Below are positions 10,530 to 21,174 of a stretch of 64,000 nt of DNA, piece after piece. The stretch spans positions 18,548,988 through 18,612,987 of the forward strand of contig CM049320.1 in the NCBI GenBank assembly GCA_026874595.1, given 5' to 3'. Source of the stretch: Sipunculus nudus (taxonomy: Eukaryota > Annelida > Sipuncula > Golfingiida > Sipunculidae). Under the pieces are notes generated by a model. That model ran no database searches and had not been told where the DNA came from. It worked only from the letters and a program-made list of their open reading frames with translations. Both the position numbers and the translations under genes were made by a program. Position 1 is the first letter of the stretch; each line of letters opens with the position of its first letter.

Positions 10530-10770
10530 ATGCCACTAGACAGGGACTGAAGTAGCTGGTACATATACTGCCAACACTTTTTTGGCAAGCTGAGGGCTTG
10601 AGGGCTCTTTCACCTTCCAGTATTGTAGTGGATTTGTCTGTTGTGACACACTAGGCTCAGCTAGGTATGTTTCAAACTCAACCTCATATGTCAGACCTGG
10701 TGTTGTTTCAAGAGTGTTGTCCCCCTCAAAGAAGGTGAACAGATCTGTTGATATATCTATTATATACATA
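10530..10770 (-). pseudogene. hAT transposase C-terminal fragment
   Basis: The minus-strand frame holds FETYLAEP, NPLQYWK and YVPATSVP in that order with normal spacing. These are the hallmarks of the hAT dimerisation domain (YL.EP, DPL.WW, PATSVPSER). The ER that should follow is lost: the frame ends in a stop right after ATSVPV. No N-terminal catalytic region is visible upstream, so it is a relic. It lies in intron 2 on the same strand as the host gene. Confidence 0.75.
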
Positions 10771-11921
10771 AATTTTCATTTCTTGGCAGGGGGCCCATCA
10801 TTTGCTGCTTGCACATGTGTGTTATACTTGACCAGTGTTATTTTCTTTAGTTCAGATTAGACGTTTTCACATAACTGAAAATCATTTGTTATTAAACAAA
10901 ATTCAAATTGCAGCTGGAAGCAGTTGCATAAATTATTTTAAAAGAAACACTAACTCAGTTTACATTTAAATGTCATGTTCTGCCTGAAATCAAATGTACT
11001 TCAGCATTATTATGGATAAGTCACTGTTGTCATCCAGTTTCATCTGGGAGGTAACTTATCTTTATAACATAAGGCAAACACGTTTCCATGGGGTGTTCCT
11101 TTTGACTGGTGACATTGTAATTGCAGGAAATATGTCACAGGAAGAAAATATAGTCACAATTTTGGGTAGGAAATAAAGTCATAAGCTTGAATAGGAAATA
11201 GTCACAGATTTGTATAAAAAAAACTTTTTCAGTTTTAGTCACAACTTTTAGTTGGAAAACAATCACCAGGTATGAGTTAAACCCTTTTTGTTCTGCCCGA
11301 CTGGGTTCTGACCAGGCTATCAGCTGCTTATACACAACGTCAAAGGGCATGGCTGTATTGTGATTGTAAGGAGCTATCAGTATTCAGGGAAAACAACTAC
11401 AGTGATGTACCAACCCTGCAGTCATCCTGTGCTATTGTTGTTAGTGATAACACCATGCCCCAGGATATGCCTGTGCCACCTGTCTTTACAAGTACACCTC
11501 AGCTTGGGCCTTTTCAGTGTTCCTGCTGACTTACACTCTGACCCCACTCCCTCTTAATTACCCTATAGGCTGGTAATAGTGGAAGTAACAGCTATTTATC
11601 TATTACTTGTCTGCCTATAACTTATACTATTATTGAAAGTTTTTGGCATGCCTATTATCTATTATTGCCTTTCACTGATGCAAAGTAATTGAAATACTGC
11701 CCGTTATGATAATCTAGTACTATTAACCCACGTCTGATTTTGATTCCATGCAGAGATTCTTTTAGGACCAGGAAATTTCAAATCTAGCTTAATTAATGTA
11801 AATTAAATGCCTTGAAAATGAGTTAAAAGTTTTCCAGGATTGTTTTGTTCCTAGAAATCCACCTTTTGCACTTGTCAAGGCATAATAAAGCAAAATATAC
11901 AGTGTCCCTTTCAAGACTTAC
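10771..11921. other. Intron 2 sequence, nothing recognised except short repeats
   Basis: Contains tagtcacaa-type short repeats (11150-11240) and a ctattattg-rich tract (11575-11670). No gene features. Confidence 0.5.
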
Positions 11922-11996
11922 CTTCTCTGGTCTTTTTATGGCTAGTTTTTTCATCCTGTAGAGATTTTTCTAACCGTGTCTTGTGCTCATATACAA
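11922..11996 (-). CDS. GOLIM4: GOLIM4-like exon 2 (coiled coil)
   Basis: Exon of 75 bp, residues 70-94, too short for an ORF caller. It is bounded by an AG acceptor at 11998-11997 and a GT donor (gtaagt) at 11921-11920. With the G carried from exon 1 it reads VVYEHKTRLEKSLQDEKTS, then HKKTRE. This is close to the vertebrate GOLIM4 block VVYEH(R/K)..RLEKSLQ..HKK and is the strongest family evidence in the window. It ends in phase 1. Intron 1 is 587 bp (11997-12583). The exon extends the lumenal coiled coil that follows the signal anchor. Confidence 0.85.
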
Positions 11997-12061
11997 CTGA
12001 AAATAAAAATGTCAGCATATGATAAAAGCAAAGTGACAAACCAAACAAAAAACAAGATCAT

Positions 12062-12215
12062 GTGTTTAAACAAAGGACCTATGGATCATGATGCTCAGCT
12101 GAATTTTTTAGCAAATGCAAAATATACTAATTTCTATTGTTTCTTATTTATATATATATATGAGCATTTGAAAAGCTAAAAGGAAATGGCCCTGCAATTT
12201 GGTGTTTGCCAAACT
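12062..12215 (+). repeat. Short copy of the 'aacaa(a/g)gacc' repeat head
   Basis: Shares 'acaaaggacctatggatca..ctcagctga' and 'gaaaagctaaaaggaaatggccct' with 7137-7185 and 7826-7852. A fragment of the same dispersed repeat, in intron 1's 5' flank and running into intron 1. Confidence 0.55.
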
Positions 12216-12583
12216 GATATTAACACCAATATTAATTTAATATTTATTTTATATTTAAAAATATAAATTAAAATGGACAAATTCACACATTTTTGCAATA
12301 TATTATTATTTAAGGAAACATGCCTGAAGTGCAACAACTGAGCGTACTTCCAATTTTAACGTCAGATCATGTAACCAGTTTTACCTAAGTCAGATCTATA
12401 GTACAGTGTAGTGAGTCTAGTGACATTGTCACTGACAGTTCTCAACAGCAGGGCCACGGGCGTCACGTCAGCTGAATGGGCGATAATACGTGATATTTGT
12501 AGTGGGCGTGCCTGTTTTTAGTAACCTTGTTAAATTAGATCAGAGCAAACATGGTGATGATAATAAACGTATAAAACAGGTAC

Positions 12584-12791
12584 CTTGTAGCTGGGCGGAT
12601 GCTGAATCGTACTGTTGCTGGAAGCGAACAGATTTTTCTTCGAGGTGGCGAAGTTTCGTTTGCAAGTTGTTATAAATGTACACGCCATAAACAAACAGGC
12701 CCACAACAAACACCAAGGCGATGGAGCGCACGTTCACAGCGCTGTGTCTCTGATACATGTCTGAATTATTATCTGGATCTGGTGTTTTCAT
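12584..12791 (-). CDS. GOLIM4: GOLIM4/GPP130-like Golgi membrane protein, exon 1 (start codon, signal anchor)
   Basis: This is the first coding exon, residues 1-69. It starts at ATG 12791 and ends in a split codon before a GT donor at 12583-12582. Residues 1-23 are a polar cytosolic tail with R15 and R22. Residues 24-40 (IALVFVVGLFVYGVYIY) are a single hydrophobic helix, fitting a type II signal anchor. A charged helix follows (NNLQTKLRHLEEKSVRFQQQ), ending in SAQLQ. The order short tail, anchor, coiled coil beginning LQT-LR and ending SAQLQ, then VVYEH in the next exon, is the GOLIM4 (GPP130) N-terminus as I know it from vertebrates. In mammals this protein cycles between cis-Golgi and endosomes. 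Kozak context is weak (C at -3), but no upstream in-frame Met precedes the next stop. GOLM1/GOLM2 relatives share the architecture; the VVYEH..RLEKSL block favours GOLIM4. The gene name is from recall; exon phasing is seen directly. Confidence 0.85.
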
Positions 12792-12987
12792 GGGCCACGT
12801 TTAACACCACAGGGGTTTGTTATTTCCAAATGTGAAACCAACTTAACAGGTTTCAGTACAGTCAAAACATTCCTAGGCCGACGTGTCACCGCGTTGCACT
12901 GTGGGACGGCAGGTACCAGGTCGTTGTACCGTAAGAACTCGTCGCACGAGTCTTTGCCCTCACTGGACGATTTGCAGGCCTTATTAA
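12792..12987 (-). promoter_or_regulatory. Presumed 5'UTR and proximal promoter of the GOLIM4-like gene
   Basis: About 200 bp between the start codon and the 3' tail of the upstream LINE. It is richer in G, C and CpG than its surroundings (for example cgacgtgtcaccgcgttg near 12880). I see no TATA box at a convincing distance. The assignment is by position only; the transcription start is unknown and part of the promoter could lie inside the LINE. Confidence 0.35.
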
Positions 12988-15690
12988 GCTAATAACAATA
13001 CAAAAATACAATACAAAAATTTTATTTCATGTCGGTTTTGACGGACAAAGACAACATTGGCCATAGGCTATTATGACCGACCATACTCCAATCATACATA
13101 AATTAAAGTTAAATAATTTAAGATATTAAAATAATAATAAAATATACATTAACATACATAAAATAAGTATCACAAGTCTGATCTGTGTTAAGGATCAAGA
13201 TTAAGCATGAAGTTGTATGAATGCGAATAACATTAGATAAGAATCTTAAAAATTACAATGAGAGGTTCATATTGAAAAATTCACAATAAGGTATGAATTA
13301 AGTGACATAAATTGGAAAAGACATACGGCCAAGAGGGATGTCGATTTTGACTAAATGAGATAAGTATTGCACGGATTACAACTGCAGGATGCCCCTTTCC
13401 AGTACGATAACTTTATTTTGAAGGCTCTAAGGGACTCTACATTTTTATTGTCTATCGGTAGAGAATTCCATAGCTTAGTACCACGATGTTTAAGAGAGTG
13501 GGTACCATACGTAACACTATATTTGTTACCGGCACTGCCAATCCATAGCTAGCTAGTCTGGTGGCGCGACCAGTAACATGTGTAGTAAAGTACTGTTTAA
13601 GATACACTGGACTTAGATTATGAATTACTTTGAAGACCTGAATTAATATTTGTTTTTGTCTATCTGTTTCGAGAAGCTTTCAGAAGCTGATCACAGTCGT
13701 AAAATGTGTTGTTGTAGACAAGTTTACAGCAAGGGCTCTTTTTTGGATGCCCTAGCTCCAACTTGTTTGTATTGCCTCTGCCACATAAATGCCAAATGAT
13801 AGGGCAATACTTAAAGTGAGTTGATATAAAGGTTCTAACCACAAGAAGTTTATCAAGTAAATTTAGATTTCTCGTCTAAAAATCTTTTCATTTTATAGTG
13901 AGTACACTAAGTTGAGCTCCCGCCTTTTTCTATGGGTCAGATAACTGGCTAGCAAAGTTAAAGAATATCTTGACATGCCATATGCATCCAATTTACTAAT
14001 CAAAAGATGATGTGGTATACAGTCAAAGGCCTTTGATAGGTCCATTATAACAAGACCACATTTAAGGCCAGAATCTAAGGTAGATCGTATATCCTCAGTC
14101 AACTTAAACACCACAGACTGGCAACTATGGCCAGTCCTTTGGGCAGATACACTAGGGTGAATCATATTGGTAAAGAAAGTCTTGAATTTGGTGTTCTTAT
14201 AATCTGTCAAATGATTTTGATATGGTGGTGATAACACTAATAGGTCTATAGTTTTTTTTTCAATAGAGGGTCAGCCTTTTTAAAAATAGGTCTAACATCT
14301 GCCATTTTACACTGATCAGGAAAAATACAGGTAGATACAATTATATTAAAGATATTTGTTAGGCAAAGTGAGATCACAGGTCGTGCAATCGTTAGTATTT
14401 TAGCCGAGATTCAATCGCAGCCAGAAGCCTTAATTACTAGGGTCAAGTTTTTTTATAGCTTTATCTATACCACTGAAACATCAATGTGTTCAAAGCTAAA
14501 GCCAGATTAAGATAGTTCGTTTACTATATTGTTTATTCTTGGATGACTTTTTTCAGTATATATAATGTTCAAGAGAATTATTTACAAAATCAAAAGTATC
14601 CAATTGGGATCATGAAATCAGGCGGATTTTGGTCACCAATACTATTGGCAATAATCGCATAATGCTCATTCATGACATTTGAAACCTTGACCGGATCAGT
14701 AATTATATCATTACCGTCCTCCACCATAAGATCTGGGTTAGATTTGTGACCTTTGTTACTTTAGTAGAGTCTAATAGTTTTCCAGAAGTTTTCATTCTTA
14801 GGGCCACCAATACATCGTTCTTGGAAATATTTTTTTTATTGATTTCTGACGAAGATGGGTGCACAAGTTACGCCTTCTTTTATAGGCATCCCAAGAGGTC
14901 GCCGTACGATTTCGTTTAAATCTTCTAAACAACTTATGTTTTGTCATGATTGCTTTTTTTTCAATTTTGAGTTCGTGAACGCCGGTAAATTTTTCTGATT
15001 TTTTTTGTGCTTTATCGGCGCATGCCTATCTAAGACATCAGTCAGGATTGTGCTAAAAACCCATAGACTCTCAGAGGGATCATAAAAACTTGATATAATA
15101 GGGGCATCCTGCAAGTTTCTTAAAAAGTTACCGGGATTAAATTTTTAAAATTTCTATACTTTTCATAACAGGAGATGCCCTGGGAATTTGATTCTGAGCA
15201 CACCATAAACAAGGGAGTGCCCATCACTCGGATCATTCTCTATCGAACCAGATGAAATAAAACGATATTTTTGGTTTGTAAGAATAACATCTATAAGTGA
15301 AATACCTCTTCTAAATGGTAAAAGGTAGGTTCTTGGATCAAATTCTTCAAGTTATAATCATTGCAAATATTATCAAGTGGGCAATCTGAGTTAAGATTTT
15401 CAGAAATTAAAAGTTTAAAGTTCAAGTCACCCATAATAGTAAAATTATCATACAGAGCAGTTATTGTATTGACCAGTTTACTAAATTCTATACTGAAAAT
15501 ATTATATCCAAAAATGAGGCACCATTTCACTTTGGTATCACGACTTCAACAATAACCGTTTCCACGGATGTTATGTGACTTATGTTAAGTGATGTTAAGT
15601 GACTTAGTCTACGACATGGTAAATGATTTCGTACATATGCAATAATGCCCCCTCCAAAGGTTAAATATTCCGCAGGCTAGTTATAAATTA
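12988..15690 (-). pseudogene. Degenerate non-LTR retrotransposon (LINE): endonuclease, reverse transcriptase, C-terminal tail
   Basis: Read right to left. Endonuclease C-terminal half at 15660-15290: FGGGIIAYVRNHLPCRR, then IMGDLNFKLL and LKNLIQEPTF. Reverse transcriptase core at 14240-13890: VIMDLSKAFDCIPHHLL, SKLDAYG. A later FKYCPIIWHLC and the C-terminal tail THSLKHRGTKLWNSLP at 13560-13400. The 3' end is a tandem of ATTTTTGTATTG at 12991-13020. Frames are broken by stops and shifts and parts of the RT are missing, so it is inactive. It is 5' truncated near 15690. The group is CR1/L2/Jockey-like by motifs. It abuts the GOLIM4-like promoter on the same strand. Confidence 0.85.
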
Positions 15691-16256
15691 ATGCAGCCCT
15701 GGCTCAATATGTCAGGGAAAATGCCTCCAATTACAAACTGTCAAGCCAGTGAATATTATCACACACTTTGAAATAAGCGTGAATGAAAGAGTGAAAAATG
15801 GCCTTCTATGAGAATTAACATTTCATTAGGCCTACACTGAACAACCGATTTCAGTGAACCAATTTAACTTTAACAAATTTTACAATAAGGCCTTACCTTG
15901 TGAAAAAAAGCTTCTGCTATTTCTGCAGGGGTTTCAAGGCCTCATGAACAATACATATACAACTTGTTATTATATGTAAACTTAAAGACGTGTTTGTTCA
16001 TCATATCGATATAACAAAAGCAATCTTTATTAATCCCAATTAAAGGTTACGATAAAAACAACTGTCCCAACATTCTCTCTGTAAATCTAATTGAAATACT
16101 AAATCCCCTAAAGCTTAACAGTAGTGGGGTTTATCCAAAATATTCTCTGTATCTTCTGTCTTTTCCAAGTGTTTTATAAACTTTTAATATTAAATGGTAC
16201 AATCTGACTTATTAATGTCATACAGGTCGACCTACCCAATAGTAATGCCTCCGCGA

Positions 16257-16257
<1 letters not shown>
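15691..16257. other. Intergenic, nothing recognised
   Basis: AT-rich sequence with no family feature. Confidence 0.5.

Positions 16258-16328
<71 letters not shown>
16258..16328. repeat. (TA)n microsatellite
   Basis: About 71 bp of uninterrupted TA. Translated open frames through it (IYIYIY) are artefacts. Confidence 0.97.
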
Positions 16329-16330
<2 letters not shown>

Positions 16331-18009
16331 GCGACCACAAAAACACAAAGAACAGATATATGGTATAAAATGCCATTTATTAAAATGACGAATGATTAAC
16401 TGAACATATACAAACTTGTGTTGGCTAAACATGCTAACATCATGGCTAAGAAAGGAATATAATTCAGCCCCAAGGGTATAAAGGTGTTTAAATTCCCATC
16501 ATCAATAGTTTATATTTAACTGTAACTGACCCCATTTGGGGCATGGTATGACCTGAAAGTGCTTCGGGCAATGTTAAAGGTTGGCTACCTCTAAATCTAA
16601 TTTGTAGAAATCCACTAGTTATAATTATCTTAAACGATAGGTACAATGATGTAAATATGTCATATGTAAACAATGTAAAGACATTACATAATAGATATGA
16701 ACAGAATACTGTTATTAACTTCATAACAGATAGATGTTTACACCATCTAAGAGTGTGCAACCTAGCTAATATGACTGAGGTTTATCCAAGAGGGAACATA
16801 AGCCGCCCTCATTAGCACGAAACTAATTAACCAACCAGCAAAAGAATAAAGAACATTATATATTATTTTTACATCAGATAGACAGGATGGAGGATGGGGA
16901 ATGTGTTGTTGACAGAAAATCTGTTTTTGTTTTGTTTTTTTTTGTTCTAAATTGCTGTTTATAATATTATACTGTACTACTCTTCGCTATTTGGTCAATT
17001 AATACATAAACAAAAATACATTTATCCACAATACAACCCTGAAAATGTTTTTAAGTTCAAAATATTAATCACACTTTTATCGTTTATGTTTTTTGGACAT
17101 TGAGAGGTATAAATATGGTAATATCTACACATCATATAAATTAATCTGCTAAGATTTCCAATCGGCAGTGAACCGACTTTTCTGTGTATTCTAGTTCCAT
17201 CTCTTACACTTCGGATTGCCGAATGAACGCTCAGTTCGCATTCAAAACGGTTTGAACCCGGTTTGGATAAAATAAGCCATGTGAAAGGGATAACAATGTA
17301 TATTATAGGAGTCACTGTATTAAATTGTAAACAAGGCTAAACTGCCGACAGGGACTCTTACCATGCCGACAGTCTAGCTCAAAGGCAAACCGCCCATACA
17401 ATATAATGAACATTTGTTTCAAATTAAAATAAAAGCAAAATTTATACAAGACATAATACTGGTAAGTTAGTAGTTACTGGTGTATTTACGAACCAGTACT
17501 TGGACTTTGGGCTATTTTCTTTCCTAGCCGTGACAACCCGACTCAGTAGGCACTGATAATTGGGCTGGTAAGCCTACTTGAGTCGTGATATAAGTAATAT
17601 CAAGGAATGTATCGCAGTGGTCTTCCATCATGTTGCATTCATTTCGTTGTAAACAGTGCACAATCTTAACATTATGCTACGAATGATGCATAAATGCAAG
17701 AGAATACATGTGAACTCACAACCAAAACTGAAATCCCGTCTCTATGGAAACTAGTCATTTCCTGTACCGCGTACAAGTTGGCTGCACCAAGTAATCCGTG
17801 AGAGCAATGTTTGTATTCATGCGGAAAGAAATTCAACACACATGTAGAGTTATTTACCAATATGTCGTGTAACAACGGAACTTTTCTCGTTCATGTTTTG
17901 TGTTGTTAGAAAGTACACTAATATGCAAACGATTGGTCTGATTTTTGTCAATTGACAGTGTATCTGAAGGCCATGAGGCGTTGTCAGAAATGACAAAAAT
18001 ATTTGCATC
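16329..18009. other. Intergenic, nothing recognised
   Basis: Open frames of 90 and 97 codons at 16488-16760 and 17022-17315 (minus) show no domain, no start context and no partner exon. I see no gene. Confidence 0.5.
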
Positions 18010-19765
18010 GTCATGTTGCCTTATAATGTGTTCCTCAGACCTAGATGTAAAGGCACTCTGGCAAGCCAGTAATCTTGTCGTGACGTCAGAGGGCCGATAT
18101 GGCTCTGCTTCTTTCCAAGACAGATGAGGTGATGCTATTCCAGACAGCTGTCACAGAGGATGGCTAAAGGTATGTGTGTTCATGCTCTAAGTCTTCGTTG
18201 CAGGTTTGACACTCGAAGTAGTTTTCTTCTCTCTTTGACTCGTACACCTGGAGGAGTTTCTTTCATCCATCTTTGTCGAAATATCGCTGAAATTTCTTGA
18301 CATCCACGTTGTTGTCAAGGCAGTCAGAAGAAAAGTCATTCACACTCCTGATGGCAAATTCGGTCCATGTAATATTGTTAAAAGCTTTGTTAAAATCTTC
18401 ATCCTTAACCAGATCCCTGGTTTCTGTATCCCTTTGAATGAACGGAAGTGGTTTTGTTTAGTCACCAGCGCTTTCTATTGATTAATCCTATGACAGTCTG
18501 ACCACTCCTCTTTGGACGTCCCCGCTTCTCGATTTTGCAGGGTAGGTTGACATTGTCAAGACTAGAAACGGCACTAGCAGTTGGAGCCAATGTGATGTCT
18601 ATTTTGGTTACTGATACAGACAAAAAGAATGATATACTTGGTGAAACTAGCGTTGTATTTTGGTCCTGTGGTACATCTGGTGCCTCTGCTGTAACATGAT
18701 CCACTGGTAGTGATGGGTGGTCTGGAATGCTTGTTGGAAAAGGTGGATAGTTTGCTGTAGCGATATCCCCTGCTTGGTTTCCTATAGGTGAGTCTTCTGA
18801 TTTATTTACTCGTACTTACTCAGATTGTTTCTCATGTGATGACATCAGAAAGGAAGGAAATTATCATTGGCTTTAACCACTTAAATAACTTATGCTTTCT
18901 TCTCCTCTTCACAAAACTTTGACAGATTTTGCAAAACCTCCATGGGCTCAAGAATTCTTACGTCCCACAATTTGATACTAGAGATGCTATTTTCTGGCAC
19001 AAAACGTTGGCTGATCGAAATTTATCATCCTGAAACAGGATCTTTTGATTTATTCAGGTAGGAGTCATTTGCAGAGTGAAAGAAATCTGGTTGTCAGATT
19101 GAGACCTGATGTCTTAAGTGTCACTGAAGTCTAGAGAGCCACAGTTTACTTCCTGGTAGATGTTGACAGCCCAGTGATCTCGTTCATTGCCTAGAATTGA
19201 TAATAGACCAGAGCATGCAGTGAGGCACTCCTTGACTGGTGATGGGAAGTCACACTGCTGACGTTTTGGAAAAAAGGCTCAATGCGATTGTTGGTACGAA
19301 CACACAGGAACATGTCGTTGTTTAAGACCTTCCACCCACTGGCTCCTGATGTCATGCTAGTTGACATCAAAGTACCTGATTACATTGTTGATCTCAGTCC
19401 TCCGGAAGTCACTGTAAATCTGCAGATTCTGATCTTCAGAGTTCGCATAGGCCATCTTCTGCACCAACTCCAGTACTGTTGTACGTTTTCCGGCCATGAT
19501 TCCCAGCTTTTCAGGAGTGATCTCTCTCTTGAATGTGCGAAGGACGTGCAAGAGGCAGATTTGAAGATCATCATTGGGTATATCCTGTCGAAGTACACCA
19601 CGCTCCACCATGTCTTGTTCGTTCATGATAAATGAATATCTGTCCAAAGAGGGTTTTCTCTTTGAATAGTTGGATCATTTTCTGGATTATGGATCCTCCC
19701 CATTCATCACTAGATAAGAAGCAACAACCACAGTTTCGCCATTAACATCCACAACTAATGCACAA
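18010..19765 (-). pseudogene. MULE/ZSWIM-type transposase-derived pseudogene with RGRPK motif and zinc-binding tail
   Basis: On the minus strand, 19760-19650 reads GETVVVASYLVMNGEDP then a stop. 19630-19360 reads NEQDMVERGVL, DLQICLLHVLRTFKREI and KLGIMAGKRT. 19345-19250 reads NWHDIRSQWVEG-like sequence (the W codon is now TAG) and RTNNRIEPFFQNVSSV. The order of an acidic transposase core, C..HVLR.FRREI and TNNR.E is that of ZSWIM3-like, MULE-derived proteins. Further on, 18535-18490 gives KRGRPKRSGQTVIGL, an AT-hook-like motif common in this family. 18215-18140 gives ECQTCNEDL and ILCDSCLE-stop-HH, a likely PHD-like zinc-binding tail. Several stops and frameshifts show it is dead. I see no introns. 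Family naming is from recall of motifs. Confidence 0.7.
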
Positions 19766-19959
19766 CAATATCATGATTGTTACGTCATCATTAAATCCTG
19801 AAACAAATAACGTGATCAGAATCTGATATTAGAAATCTAATGCATACTGATCGAGAATGAAAAAGTGATCCATACCAAAGGCTCCCAGGGATTATGTTGC
19901 CCCGGAGGGTTAACAAAAGTGTGTCCTTAAGTGCATTACACGGACTATAGTCGTTCTTT

Positions 19960-20250
19960 TATTGTCTCCGCCAGGAGGTTATGCATTCATCCCCGTTCGT
20001 GTGTATGTGTTTATGTGGGTTGTCTACAACATAATTCACGCAATCATGAACCGAATCTCCTAAAATTGTCAGGGCTTTTCGGAAACAGGCCAATGAAGAA
20101 TCCATTAGATTTTGAAGTGGATCGGCACATGATCGGGATACTAGAACGTCATCTAGGTATATTCTCAAATAATGCACGAATGAACCTGGGAATATGGGCC
20201 GAATAAGTGAATGCAAACACGGTTTTGGGAGCATCCCACAATATAGGGAA
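19960..20250 (+). repeat. Probable dispersed repeat ('cgccaggaggttatg' type)
   Basis: Starts 'tgtctccgccaggaggttatgcattca' and has the 'aaacaggccaatgaagaatcc' style text of repeats found in many marine invertebrates. It is single-copy in this window, so the call rests on recall only. Confidence 0.3.
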
Positions 20251-20490
20251 CCCCGTTAGTATGCATTCTTTAGAATGAATATTTCTATTTTCCATATATT
20301 ATATTTTACCAATTTATTCTATAGGTTTTATTTTCATTTTTCCAGCTCTCTTTTTTGATTATTATCAGGGACTGATGCATATTTCTAGTTCACAATGAAC
20401 CAAACATTTAAATGGTTTCTACCCAAGCAAGAGTATCTGATGGAAAACGGTTATATAGGCCTATAAATCGGTTATTATATAACATGTATT

Positions 20491-21171
20491 AGGCCCCTTT
20501 TCCATGTGCGCGGAAACGCGCGTTTCCGCGGAATCCCCCCTTCCCGTGACGTGTTTTCTCACAAGGGATTCCCCGCCCCAACGCCTTCCCGGCATCATGT
20601 CGAGCATGTGCCTGTTATGTACTGTTCACTGTATGCATGTATACATTTAAAATTTCGTTATATTTGCAGGAACGTACAGTTTTTATTACGGTACAGTGTG
20701 CTATCGACAGGCCGATGGTGATCTTATATAGGCTATAGGCTTTAAGAGATTATTCACTGTCCGTAATAAGATATTTAACACCCCCGCAGCACATATATAT
20801 GTTTATATAAAATATATATGATCATGCATTAAAGTAGACAAGCAGAACAGCAGTTAAGTATGATTTGTCGCCATGCATGATAGAGGCCTATGCTGGGGCG
20901 TCCTCAAAAAGAATGCATTTTCGTCTTTGACCTTCACAAGAAGGCTGACCCGCGCGCGTTTCCGCGTGCATGGAAAAGGGACACATGATTTACATTGGTG
21001 CGACTTTTCCGCGCGCGGAAACGGGCGCTGAAAAATCGCGCATCGCACGATGTCGATTTCACACGCGCGCGGAAACGCGTGCATGGAAAAGGTATACCTG
21101 ATTTACACTTGCGCGATTTTTTCAGGGCGCGTAAACGCGCGCGTTTCCACGCGCATGGAAAAGGTCCCTTA
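20491..21171. mobile_element. CpG-rich element with inverted ends and internal repeats of its own end
   Basis: Left end AGGCCCCTTTTCCATGTGCG (20491-20510), right end the imperfect complement (21151-21171, ...gcatggaaaaggtccctt). Between 20945 and 21171 the end sequence (gcgcg-tttcc-gcg-gcatggaaaagg) recurs three times, about 110-125 bp apart. It is packed with CGCG in an AT-rich, CpG-poor background. The target duplication is unclear (TT or TTAG). The middle (20570-20940) is ordinary AT-rich sequence with no transposase. Confidence 0.65.
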
Positions 21172-21174
21172 GTT

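Noticed and set aside
16194-16432. Frames encoding IYIYIY repeats
   Set aside because: They read through a (TA)n microsatellite on both strands. The same holds at 50371-50584.
17022-17315. 97-codon minus frame as a gene
   Set aside because: No family feature, start context or splice partner. Length is within chance for this base composition.
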